The notes under the pieces were generated by a model. That model made no database searches. It worked only from the letters and a program-made list of their open reading frames with translations, and was not told the origin of the DNA. Below, piece by piece: positions 26,138 to 37,004 of a DNA stretch of 64,000 bases. Position 1 is the first letter of the stretch. Each line of letters opens with the position of its first letter. Both the position numbers and the translations under genes were made by a program. The stretch comes from Planctomycetota bacterium (GTDB lineage: Bacteria; Planctomycetota; Planctomycetia; Planctomycetales; Planctomycetaceae). The stretch is from NCBI GenBank assembly GCA_023417655.1, contig JAEZFD010000010.1, positions 62,001 to 126,000 of the forward strand. Reading direction: 5' to 3'.

Positions 26138-27775
26138 ATGGTCGTTGAAATTGCTCCCTTTGATCTGACACAGGGAATCCTGTACTGGGTTCTGGTGATG
26201 GTGTCGGCGGCGTTTGTCGCCCTCGCTGTCGGACTTGTCGCCTCACTCTCCGCTTACGGATCGTCTGGCCCCAAAATGATGGCGCTGTCATTGCAGCGGG
26301 GATTCCGGGATCTGACGATGCTGTCGCCACGCAGAATTCTGGCGATGGCGACACTGACCTTCAAAGAATCTCAGCGCCGCAAAGCGTTCATGATCGGCCT
26401 GATCTTTCTGGCGCTGTTCATGTTCGGCGGCTGGTTCCTCGGAAGCGGCGGATCCGACCGGGCGGCCAAGCCGTACATCATCTTCGTGATGACCGCCATG
26501 AGCTTCCTGCTCATCGGAATGGCGCTGCTGGTTTCCTGCTGGGGAATCCCGGCAGACATCAAAGCCCGCTCGCTTCACACTGTTGTCACTAAGCCGATCC
26601 GCCGCAGTGAAATCGTAATTGGACGTATTCTCGGCTACGTTGCAGTTCTGACTCTGGTTCTGGTGGCGACCTCGGTTTGCGGGTACTTCTGGATCCTGCA
26701 GAAAGTTCCGGCAACGGCCAAAGACCAGCTGATCGCCCGAGTTCCTCTCTATGCCGACAAGGTCTCCTTCCTCGACCGGACCGGTGCTCCAACTGACACC
26801 GGGCTGAACGTCGGGGATATCTGGGGCTACCGCAGCTTCATTGAAGGGGCCACAAACGCTCGTGCCATCTGGGTTTTCGACAATCTTGATGTCAACGCCC
26901 TGAAACGGGCGGGGGAGCTGCGATTCGAACAGTCCTTTGAAGCGTTCCGAACCTTCAAAGGGGACGTAAACCAGCAACTGCGGTATACACTGACCCTGTA
27001 TAATCCGAAGACCAAACTGCGGGTGCCGGTCGGAATTCACCCTGTTCAGGAACACTCCCTGAACGCCGAGGCCGCAACGGTCATCCTTCCGGCCGAAGTG
27101 ATTTATCAGGACAACTATGATGTGAACTCGCAGGAAAAGCGGGTGAATATCTTCGACGACCTGATCGACAACGGCTCTTTAACGGTCGAAGTGGGCGGAC
27201 TCGAAGCGCAGCAATACATCGGCGTGTCGAAGCATGACCTATTCATCCGACTGCCGGACCGGACCTTCCTGGCCACATACACCAAGGCCTGCCTGGGACT
27301 GTGGCTCCTGCTGGTGCTGATCGTGATCATCGGCACGACGAGCAGCTGCTTCGTGAAGGGACCCGTCGCCACCATTCTGACTGGCAGTCTGGTGTTTGTC
27401 GGATTTGTCTTCCGCTCACACATCGACAAAGTCCTGACTGGGCTGTCCCAGAACACAGGCCCAATCGGGGGCGGTTCTTTCGAGTCGATGTACCGACTGG
27501 TCACCCAGATGAATGCCGTCAGCCCACTGCCGGACAACATCGGAACCGACGTCATCAAAGGCCTGGATCAGGGAGTCTTTGGCGTCCTCCGGGTCGTCAA
27601 CGCTCTGGTGCCTGACCTGCAATACTTCAACACCAGTGAATATCCGGCGAACGGCTTTGATGTACCGTGGCTGGGAATGCTGCTACCGAGCATCGCAATC
27701 ACAATCGGCTTTTTAATTCCGATGGTTATTCTCGGATATTTCAGTCTGCAGTTACGGGAGCTTGAGCACAAATGA
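26138..27775 (+). CDS. ABC-2 permease with large extracytoplasmic domain
   Basis: A 545-residue membrane protein. Two hydrophobic segments at the N-terminus are followed by a cytoplasmic stretch (TLTFKESQRRKAFMIGL), more membrane helices, and the ABC-2 block ADIKARSLHTVVTKPIRR near residues 135-150. A hydrophilic region of about 190 residues (roughly 185-375), rich in beta structure, is predicted outside, then a last set of helices to the C-terminus. This layout fits a NatB-like exporter with an outside domain that could contact a partner. Its stop overlaps the next ATG (ATGA at 27772), so the following protein is made in coupled fashion. Confidence 0.87.
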   Translation: MVVEIAPFDLTQGILYWVLVMVSAAFVALAVGLVASLSAYGSSGPKMMALSLQRGFRDLTMLSPRRILAMATLTFKESQRRKAFMIGLIFLALFMFGGWFLGSGGSDRAAKPYIIFVMTAMSFLLIGMALLVSCWGIPADIKARSLHTVVTKPIRRSEIVIGRILGYVAVLTLVLVATSVCGYFWILQKVPATAKDQLIARVPLYADKVSFLDRTGAPTDTGLNVGDIWGYRSFIEGATNARAIWVFDNLDVNALKRAGELRFEQSFEAFRTFKGDVNQQLRYTLTLYNPKTKLRVPVGIHPVQEHSLNAEAATVILPAEVIYQDNYDVNSQEKRVNIFDDLIDNGSLTVEVGGLEAQQYIGVSKHDLFIRLPDRTFLATYTKACLGLWLLLVLIVIIGTTSSCFVKGPVATILTGSLVFVGFVFRSHIDKVLTGLSQNTGPIGGGSFESMYRLVTQMNAVSPLPDNIGTDVIKGLDQGVFGVLRVVNALVPDLQYFNTSEYPANGFDVPWLGMLLPSIAITIGFLIPMVILGYFSLQLRELEHK

Positions 27776-29205
27776 ACCAGCTCACTGTCCGGCAACGGAA
27801 AATTGTTTACACCCTTGTCATCGTGCTGCTGCTGGTCCCCATTATTTTTCTGGGGTATCCGGCGACGCGATCAGGGGGCGGTGGAGCTCGCGGATTGCTT
27901 GCGCAGTCTCGTGAGAAAAACGATCTGGGTGAAACCAGCCTGGGGGACGTCGATCCGACCAGTGCCACGATGAACCTCGTGCTGCTGGGGATGCGCGGAG
28001 TCGCCGCCAGCGTCCTCTGGAGCAAGGCCGACGAATACAAAGACAAGAAGAACTTCACTCAGCTTGAGCAGACGGTCGAGTCGATCATTCTGCTCCAGCC
28101 GCACTTCAAGTCTGTCTGGCGTTTTCAGGCGTGGAACCTCGCCTATAACGTCTCGACCGAGTGCGATGCCGTGGCTGACCGATACTACTGGGTCAAGCGC
28201 GGGGCGAAGTTCATGAAGCGCGGCGTCGCCCGTAACCGTCTCGTGCCGGAACTCTATTTCGACATGGGAACCACGCTGGGGAATAAGCTCGGCAACGCTG
28301 ACGAAAAAGAAACCTATCGTAAGTTCTTCCGCGTCGATCCTGATGTGGCAACCTGGAACAACGGTCCGGACCGCGACATCAATCCGGACGACAAAGACAA
28401 CTACATGGTCGCCCGCGACTGGTATCTCGACGCCAATAAGGTGCTCGAGAAGAAAGGCGTCGAACAGCACGTCATGGACGTCTCCCTGTTCATTGCCTAT
28501 CCATACCGGTCGCTGATCTCCTATGCCCAGATCACTCAGAAAGACGGAGTGAAGGGCGATCTGGACTCGATGACACCTGACCAGATCAAGACCGCCTATC
28601 AGGAATGGGCGAAGAACGTCGGTTCTATCTGGGACCAGGCCTACGACGAGTGGACCAACATCTACGGACGACAGAAATTCATGTCGGCCGGATTCGGGAT
28701 GCTGGTTCTCGAGAACGATGAAGCCGGATTGAAGGAACTGGAAGAAATCGGAAAGCAGGAAAATGTTTCCTTCGAGCAGAAGCGGGACTGGCAGGATCGT
28801 TATCGCAAGATGACCTCCTACCCGTACTGGAAGCTGCACTGCGACATCGAGAAACGCGAAACGATGACGCAGGCCCGGTATCACCTCGCCGAAGGACGCC
28901 GACTGTATCGTGAAGTCCAGGACTTTGACGGCGCCCGAGTGAACCTGCAAATGGGCTTGGCAGAACTCGCTCAGGTGATGCGGGAATATCAGGTCAGCGC
29001 GGACACGAACCTCGTTATTGCTGACGAGGAAGAGATCATCGAAGAAGCCCTGAAGGCCCTGATTATCTGGCAACACGTGATGGAGCTTCTCGGCCAGCCG
29101 CTCCCAGCGAACTATCCGCTGAAAGAACTGTGGGAATTCCCTGAACTACAGCACAAGCGGGAAGAGCTGATCATTCGGTTCCAGCAATGGAACGGAACGC
29201 TGTAA
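27772..29205 (+). CDS. Membrane-anchored protein of unknown function, coupled to ABC exporter
   Basis: A 477-residue protein I cannot assign to a functional family. One membrane helix near residues 10-29 (VYTLVIVLLLVPIIFLG) is followed by a Gly-rich turn and a long, mostly helical, charged domain, presumably outside. Repeating helix pairs (YYWVKRGAKFMKRGV, ETYRKFF, ARDWYLDANKVLEKKG, ARYHLAEGRRLYREV) resemble divergent TPR units. It overlaps the permease gene by four bases, so it is probably part of the transporter unit, perhaps a scaffold or cargo receptor on the outer face; that is inference. A hairpin follows at 29243. Confidence 0.8.
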   Translation: MNQLTVRQRKIVYTLVIVLLLVPIIFLGYPATRSGGGGARGLLAQSREKNDLGETSLGDVDPTSATMNLVLLGMRGVAASVLWSKADEYKDKKNFTQLEQTVESIILLQPHFKSVWRFQAWNLAYNVSTECDAVADRYYWVKRGAKFMKRGVARNRLVPELYFDMGTTLGNKLGNADEKETYRKFFRVDPDVATWNNGPDRDINPDDKDNYMVARDWYLDANKVLEKKGVEQHVMDVSLFIAYPYRSLISYAQITQKDGVKGDLDSMTPDQIKTAYQEWAKNVGSIWDQAYDEWTNIYGRQKFMSAGFGMLVLENDEAGLKELEEIGKQENVSFEQKRDWQDRYRKMTSYPYWKLHCDIEKRETMTQARYHLAEGRRLYREVQDFDGARVNLQMGLAELAQVMREYQVSADTNLVIADEEEIIEEALKALIIWQHVMELLGQPLPANYPLKELWEFPELQHKREELIIRFQQWNGTL

Positions 29206-29242
29206 TCCCAAGATTTGATTGAACAATTTTGATCTCACCGCG

Positions 29243-29268
29243 CGGCCCGGCAGATGACTGTCGGGCCG
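29243..29268 (+). terminator. Hairpin after ABC exporter operon
   Basis: A 10-base-pair stem with one G-T pair (29243-29252 with 29259-29268), 6-base loop, 37 bases past the stop. No T run follows, so it may act as a 3' end-protecting or weak terminator hairpin. Confidence 0.5.
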
Positions 29269-29462
29269 TGTGTCATTGGCAGTCAATCTTTTGGCAGATC
29301 AGGAACTTCGTAACAGCTCCTGCTGCCTGATTTTGTCACTGTCCCGGAAATCTGCGAACCCGCTGTTGGAAGGTCGCAAACGAGACTGCAGAATGAAGTG
29401 ATCGGACCGCGATTGGGGTTGTCCGCAAGTGACCTCGCCTTACTCGATCAGTGCAGAAACCT

Positions 29463-30422
29463 ATGCCAGAGACGATTCGGATTTACGATTCACTGAGTGA
29501 GACTGCTGCAGTCATCGCCCCCGGTCTGGGATTCAATTGCATTTCGTTCTCGACAGAAATACGGGGGGAGTTGGTGGAGCTGATCGACTCGCCGGCAGAT
29601 GTCCTCTCCGGGTCACATCGTCCCAGCAGCTACGGCATTCCCTTGCTGTTTCCGTTCCCGAATCGCATCCGCAACGGACAGTTTGAATGGGAAGGTCAGG
29701 CTTATCACGTCCCTTTGCAGCCGGAGAAGCCCAATGCCATTCACGGTTTCTGCTATGACCGTCCCTGGCGAGTTGTGAATCAGACGGAAGACACGGTGAC
29801 CGGGCGATTCCAACTCTCTGTCGATGACCCGGAACGGCGAGCATGCTGGCCTGCCGACTTCATCATCGATGTCCGCTATCGAGTCGCTGAACACCGTCTC
29901 GAATGTCAGTTCCGCATACAGAATTGTGACAGCAAGTCGCTGCCGTGGGGGCTCGGCACGCATGCCTATTTCCGGCTCCCCTTCGGCCAGGCGAGTCAGG
30001 CAGCAAACTGCGAAATCTCCGTCCCTGTCAGTGAAAAGTGGGAGCTGGAAGAATTCCTGCCGACAGGTCGCCGGTTGCCTGTGGAGAACCGAGATCCGCT
30101 CTGCACCGGGGCGGCATTCGGCGAAATGAAATATGACGACGTCTTCACCGGCTGGGCCTCAGACGGTGGAACGGTTCGAAGCCAGATTATCGACCCAGAG
30201 GCAGGAATTCAGCTGACGCAGATCTGCGATTCGCAATACTTTCGTGAAGCTGTCGTCTTCACTCCGCCGGGCCGGGACGCCGTCTGTATCGAGCCGTATA
30301 CCTGCGTGACGGACGCGATCAATCTGGAACAGCGTGACATTAACGCCGGGCTGCAGATTCTCCCGCCGGGGAAGACGGTTCAGACGTGGCTCGCCCTACA
30401 GGTCAGCCCGATTACTGTTTAA
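29463..30422 (+). CDS. Aldose 1-epimerase family protein
   Basis: A 319-residue galactose mutarotase-like enzyme interconverting alpha and beta anomers of hexoses. Seen in order: PLLFPFPNRIRNGQF, the substrate-binding His in AIHGFC (about 94), the catalytic His in GLGTHAYFRLP (about 175), an Asp in KYDDVFTG, and the catalytic Glu in CIEPYTC near the C-terminus. Length is normal. ATG 29463 is preferred over an in-frame GTG at 29451. It stands alone after the ABC operon hairpin. Other family roles (glucose-6-phosphate epimerase) are possible. Confidence 0.9.
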   Translation: MPETIRIYDSLSETAAVIAPGLGFNCISFSTEIRGELVELIDSPADVLSGSHRPSSYGIPLLFPFPNRIRNGQFEWEGQAYHVPLQPEKPNAIHGFCYDRPWRVVNQTEDTVTGRFQLSVDDPERRACWPADFIIDVRYRVAEHRLECQFRIQNCDSKSLPWGLGTHAYFRLPFGQASQAANCEISVPVSEKWELEEFLPTGRRLPVENRDPLCTGAAFGEMKYDDVFTGWASDGGTVRSQIIDPEAGIQLTQICDSQYFREAVVFTPPGRDAVCIEPYTCVTDAINLEQRDINAGLQILPPGKTVQTWLALQVSPITV

Positions 30423-30574
30423 CGCAGCTTGCATTGCCCAGTACCCGCTCTCATTGGGAAGGCGGCTCCGGAGTCTTCTTGCTGACGGGCGGCTTGATCA
30501 GTTGCCGATTCGAACGGTGCGCTCCATCATTGAGAAGAGGAGATGCAACTCAATCGACAAGGGAGAGTGGTTCC

Positions 30575-31144
30575 ATGGTTCAGCGCGTCATGACCCGCGA
30601 TGAATTTATCGAGAAACGAAGCGACTTGCCGGACGCTGGGCAGTGGGCGGAGCTGATTCGCGGAGTGCCTGTGTCGCTGACGCCACCGGATCTGGAACAT
30701 GGCACGATCGTGCTCAACCTGTCGAAGATGCTCTCAGAATATGTGCATCGTTCCCTGAACGGTTATGCCTGCTTTGATCTCGGCCTGCAGGTCGAACACC
30801 GCCCGGACACGATCTTCTTCCCGGCGGTGAGCTATTTCACAAAGGGCGAGCGGTTCGCAGAAGCGGATCGCGAAGTAACTGATACGGTTCCGGATCTGGT
30901 CATAGAGCTGCTGACGACAAATGACCGTCGCCGAAGTCTGAACGAACGAATGGGGGCCTATCTCCGTCATGGAGTGAATTCGCTCTGGATGATCGATCCC
31001 GATCAGCAGGTCGCCCATGTGGTCCGTTCTGGCGGAATGGCAACAGAACGGGTGAATACAGACGAAGACATCATTGGCCCGTCGGAGCTCCCGGGACTGG
31101 TGATCCCGGTTCGGCGGCTGTTTCTTCCTCCCGCCTGGGCGTAG
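30575..31144 (+). CDS. Uma2-family endonuclease-like protein
   Basis: A 189-residue protein of the Uma2/DUF820 group, which has a PD-(D/E)xK nuclease fold and occurs in many copies in cyanobacteria and planctomycetes. Seen: WAELIRGVPVSLTPPDLEHG at the N-terminus, the core strand TVPDLVIELLTTND with the conserved Asp and Glu, and the helix YLRHGVNSLWMIDP. The usual RVPDVAF strand is replaced by DTIFFPAVSYF, so one metal ligand of the fold is uncertain. ATG 30575 follows an AAGGGAGAG site. Biological role is unknown. It ends nine bases from the convergent sugar transferase. Confidence 0.8.
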   Translation: MVQRVMTRDEFIEKRSDLPDAGQWAELIRGVPVSLTPPDLEHGTIVLNLSKMLSEYVHRSLNGYACFDLGLQVEHRPDTIFFPAVSYFTKGERFAEADREVTDTVPDLVIELLTTNDRRRSLNERMGAYLRHGVNSLWMIDPDQQVAHVVRSGGMATERVNTDEDIIGPSELPGLVIPVRRLFLPPAWA

Positions 31145-31153
31145 AGTTGATTC

Positions 31154-32089
31154 CTACAGTGCCCCGCTGCCGGTCATCACGACCCCGATGGTCCGGACCA
31201 GAATCTTAAAGTCATTCCAGACGCTGCAGTTCTGCAGGTAGTAGAGATCAAACGCCACCTTCCGACGGAAGCTGTCAATCTCGTTGTCATATCCATTCAG
31301 GATTTGTGCCACCCCTGTCAGGCCGGGCTGCAGACCGAGTCGGTCGAGATACCCCGGAATCTGATCGCTCAGTGGCTTGATGAACTCTGGCCGTTCCGGA
31401 CGGGGTCCAACGAGAGACATTTCGCCCTTGAGAACATTCCACAACTGCGGCAGCTCATCGAGTCGGGTCTTTCGCAGCAACCGACCGATCGGCGTGATTC
31501 GGGCATCTCCCTTTACGGCAAACTGGGCCCCCTGCTTTTCCGCGTCAGTCCGCATGGTGCGAAATTTATAGATCGTAAAGTGCCGGCCATAGCTGACTGT
31601 CGTCCGGCGATCATTACCTGGACTCCGGCGATCGACGATCCCTTCCGGTAACTTATTCTGCTGACGGCGATCGCGTTTCTTTTGACGCAGATTCAACCCC
31701 ACCCGTGTCTGTGAATAAATCACAGGCCCCGGCGAAGTCAGTTTTACCAGCACGGCAACGGTCAGCATGACGGGGGCGAGCAACACCAGCAGTGTGCTTG
31801 CGACAGCGACATCGAGAAGTCGTTTAGCAAGGCGAGTGGAGACTGGCAGGCAGTTGACGTTCGTCCGCTCCTGATTGAGCTTCAAACGAGTCAGCCACCA
31901 GACGTCCGGGAAAGACTGGATTCCAGCGAACTCCTGAGCCTGACGAAGCCCAGTCATTTCTGCGGAGCAAGAAGGCGCTGTTGAATTTTCGTGCTGAGAC
32001 GACAGGGCTGTTGGCGGGGGGACGGCGGGGAGGGTGGCGGTAGGCATCTTTATAGGAGAGCTTTCAAGAGGATGGTCGCCTGAATTCAT
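31154..32089 (-). CDS. Bacterial sugar transferase (phosphoglycosyl transferase) with basic insertion
   Basis: About 311 residues. The C-terminal 230 are a monotopic phosphoglycosyl transferase that moves a sugar phosphate onto undecaprenyl phosphate at the start of exopolysaccharide or O-antigen synthesis. Seen: KRLLDVAVAS, a membrane helix, SPGPVIYSQTRVG, YKFRTMRTDAEK, LRKTRLDELPQLWNVLKGEMS, VGPRPERPEF and the C-terminal LTGVAQILNGY. Between RVG and YKFRTM is an Arg-rich segment of about 40 residues where relatives have about ten (with DRRSPGNDRR). The first 80 residues are polar and unlike the family. The start is uncertain: 32089 or 32047. The open frame reaches 32446 but runs into the purL terminator hairpin. 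Confidence 0.85.
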   Translation of the reverse strand: MNSGDHPLESSPIKMPTATLPAVPPPTALSSQHENSTAPSCSAEMTGLRQAQEFAGIQSFPDVWWLTRLKLNQERTNVNCLPVSTRLAKRLLDVAVASTLLVLLAPVMLTVAVLVKLTSPGPVIYSQTRVGLNLRQKKRDRRQQNKLPEGIVDRRSPGNDRRTTVSYGRHFTIYKFRTMRTDAEKQGAQFAVKGDARITPIGRLLRKTRLDELPQLWNVLKGEMSLVGPRPERPEFIKPLSDQIPGYLDRLGLQPGLTGVAQILNGYDNEIDSFRRKVAFDLYYLQNCSVWNDFKILVRTIGVVMTGSGAL

Positions 32090-32444
32090 TCCGAAACCGC
32101 TGTCCCGAGAACACTGCTTTGCCCAGCAGGTGGCCCGCCGGAGAGCGATTGAGAGGAAGTGTCTTCCCTGTTGGTGTCGGGCAGATTCTTCCTGTCTGAG
32201 GCTGCCTGAAGTGACACGAGATGGAAAGTGGTCACCCCAAGCAGTTCCCGTTAATGAGGGTTCAGCGATGGAAAACCATAGCCCGACTTCAAGCGCCGCG
32301 ACAAAAGAAAGTCGCTGCAAAGGGAATAATCGACAGGAAGCAGGCAACACCAACAGATCCTGCAATCTACTGCGATTTTGCGCTCTCGTTGCTTTTGTGC
32401 AACAAGGGGATTTTCTGGGACATTTCCCAGTCAGATGCACGGAC

Positions 32445-32481
32445 AAAAAACAGGACGCCCTGGTTTAACCAAGGCGTCCTG
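32445..32481 (-). terminator. Strong intrinsic terminator after purL
   Basis: On the minus strand, a long stem (9 base pairs, one mismatch, then 5 base pairs: 32451-32459/32473-32481 and 32461-32465/32467-32471) is followed by six T. It begins 39 bases past the purL stop. Confidence 0.92.
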
Positions 32482-32519
32482 CACATTTTCAATTCGAAAT
32501 CCAGAGGGAGCGATTCCGA

Positions 32520-35426
<2,907 letters not shown>

Positions 35427-35718
35427 CCGTTGTCTCTTCCCGTGAAGATCACTGAATAAAAACAAGCACTCACGCTCGCGAATATCGTAGCTCATCCGCC
35501 GGGTGGGGCGTAGGGTCGATGAGCAGAGAGTCGGCCTGCCCCGAAATTCTCACCTCAAGGCCGCCGATCAGAGTCCCCGACCAGAGCTACTGATCGGAGA
35601 AAAATGGTGGGGAAAGGGCCAGTTGGGGCCAGACTCCCATCCGAAATGACTGATCACTCTTCGCCTGAACCTTCCTCGCCGCCGCCCCTGAAAGCCAGCG
35701 ACGATCCCCCAACGAGGC

Positions 35719-36870
35719 TCAGAAGCTGCCGTTGCTTCCGCGGTATTCCTGATGGCACTCGGCACAGGTGGTCTGCACCTTATTCAGGGCCCCCTGATAA
35801 CCGTCCAGATCGCCTGTCTTCGCTGACTGCAGCGCTGACTGGGTTCCTTCAATGAACCGCCTGGTCAGTTTCTGGTAATTCTCTTCTTCCGCAGAATCGT
35901 AGCTGTGGTCGGACATCATGGTTCCGAGCATCTCCAGCACACGAAGTTCGCGCTCGACAGTGGCAGGGTCTTCCTTCAGTCGGGCTGGCGTATTGAAGTT
36001 GGCTTTCAGACCGTTAAAAGTGACTTCAATACGCTTCATCATGTCAGCGACATAGACCGCATCGGAAAACGGGACCTGCTCCTTCGCGTTAACATCCTGC
36101 ACCTTGCCGCCGTCCAGCAGGACAATCAACTTGTCGAACGGTTCCTTGCAGTTCGTGAACGGTGTCCGACCAGTCCCTTCAGCTTTACTGCAGATTTCAG
36201 CAGCAAGATCACGAACGATCGCTGCATTTGCCTTCCATGGAGCCGATTCCGGATGCCGTTCAGCGACGCTCGCCAAGGCCGCCAGAATCGCGGCATCGGT
36301 TGAAATGGCGTTTGCCGATTTATTGAACGTCGCGACCGTCTGAAGGTTGCTGGTCAGCCGGGTGCGGATGAGTTTGACTTCTTCCATCAGAATCGGGAGG
36401 GGGATCACTTCACCCCACTGAATCAGTGCATTAGCAGTCGACCCTGCCGGAGCGGGGTTTGACGGAGCGTTGCCAGACGCAACAGGTGCTGCTGCTGGCG
36501 CCATTGCCGCTGGAGCCGCAGTGGACGCCGCTGAATTCACACTTGGAACCGCAGGGATTCCAACTGTCGATGTATCGCTCGCGATCGATAGTGGCTGGTC
36601 ATAGAAAACGTCATAGGGAATCGAACCGATCCACTTGGTTTCTTTCCCGCCCGACGCATTGTTGGCTGAACTCGCAGCACCGGTTGCCGGGGTGTTCCCT
36701 GCTGCAGTCGCCTGGGGAGATGCCGGTGTGGAAGAGGGGGCCGCAGCAGGAGCGGAGGTCGTCTCTGCAGGAGCAGGTGCGGGAGCAACTGGTGCAGGTT
36801 GTCCTCCGCATCCGACCAGAGCGACAGTCGCCCAGCCGCCGATCCCGATTGCCAGCAAGTTTCTCAGCAT
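35719..36870 (-). CDS. Lipoprotein with C-terminal cytochrome c'-like heme site
   Basis: A 383-residue exported protein. The N-terminal signal ends in VGCGG, a lipobox-like site for lipid anchoring. About 130 residues follow that are very rich in Ala, Pro and Ser (a flexible linker), interrupted by WIGSIPYDVFYDQPL. The C-terminal 225 residues are helical and end with the heme-binding CAECHQEYRG at about residues 371-380, the place of the CxxCH in cytochrome c' four-helix bundles. It probably binds one covalent heme on the outer face of the membrane, in electron transfer or gas binding. Neighbours give no partner. Divergent from the zinc-ribbon protein gene with 134 bases between starts. Confidence 0.82.
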   Translation of the reverse strand: MLRNLLAIGIGGWATVALVGCGGQPAPVAPAPAPAETTSAPAAAPSSTPASPQATAAGNTPATGAASSANNASGGKETKWIGSIPYDVFYDQPLSIASDTSTVGIPAVPSVNSAASTAAPAAMAPAAAPVASGNAPSNPAPAGSTANALIQWGEVIPLPILMEEVKLIRTRLTSNLQTVATFNKSANAISTDAAILAALASVAERHPESAPWKANAAIVRDLAAEICSKAEGTGRTPFTNCKEPFDKLIVLLDGGKVQDVNAKEQVPFSDAVYVADMMKRIEVTFNGLKANFNTPARLKEDPATVERELRVLEMLGTMMSDHSYDSAEEENYQKLTRRFIEGTQSALQSAKTGDLDGYQGALNKVQTTCAECHQEYRGSNGSF

Positions 36871-37004
36871 CGTTCCGCACGCTTTCCCGGAGAATTCTCT
36901 GTTTCGATCTCAAAATAGTACCAGCAGAAGTCGTGACGGTCGACCATTTCATCGCGTATGATTCTGGGAACGATTTTCCGCACCCCTCGACAAACGACTC
37001 ACTC

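Noticed and set aside
27871..29076. Long open frame (401 codons) antisense to the 477-residue membrane protein
   Set aside because: No domain or ribosome site; it arises from the codon bias of the real gene on the plus strand.
32090..32446. N-terminal extension of the sugar transferase to 32446
   Set aside because: The first codon would fall at the T run of the purL terminator hairpin, and the added residues (Cys/Arg-rich, no domain) look non-coding.
35559..35620. 8-base-pair hairpin between purL and the cytochrome c'-like gene
   Set aside because: On the minus strand the T run comes before the stem, not after it, so it is not a terminator for the upstream gene; its role, if any, is unclear.
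36459..37004. N-terminal extension of the zinc-ribbon protein
   Set aside because: The extension is antisense to the Ala/Pro linker of the divergent lipoprotein and lacks coding character; the zinc ribbon begins right after ATG 37005.
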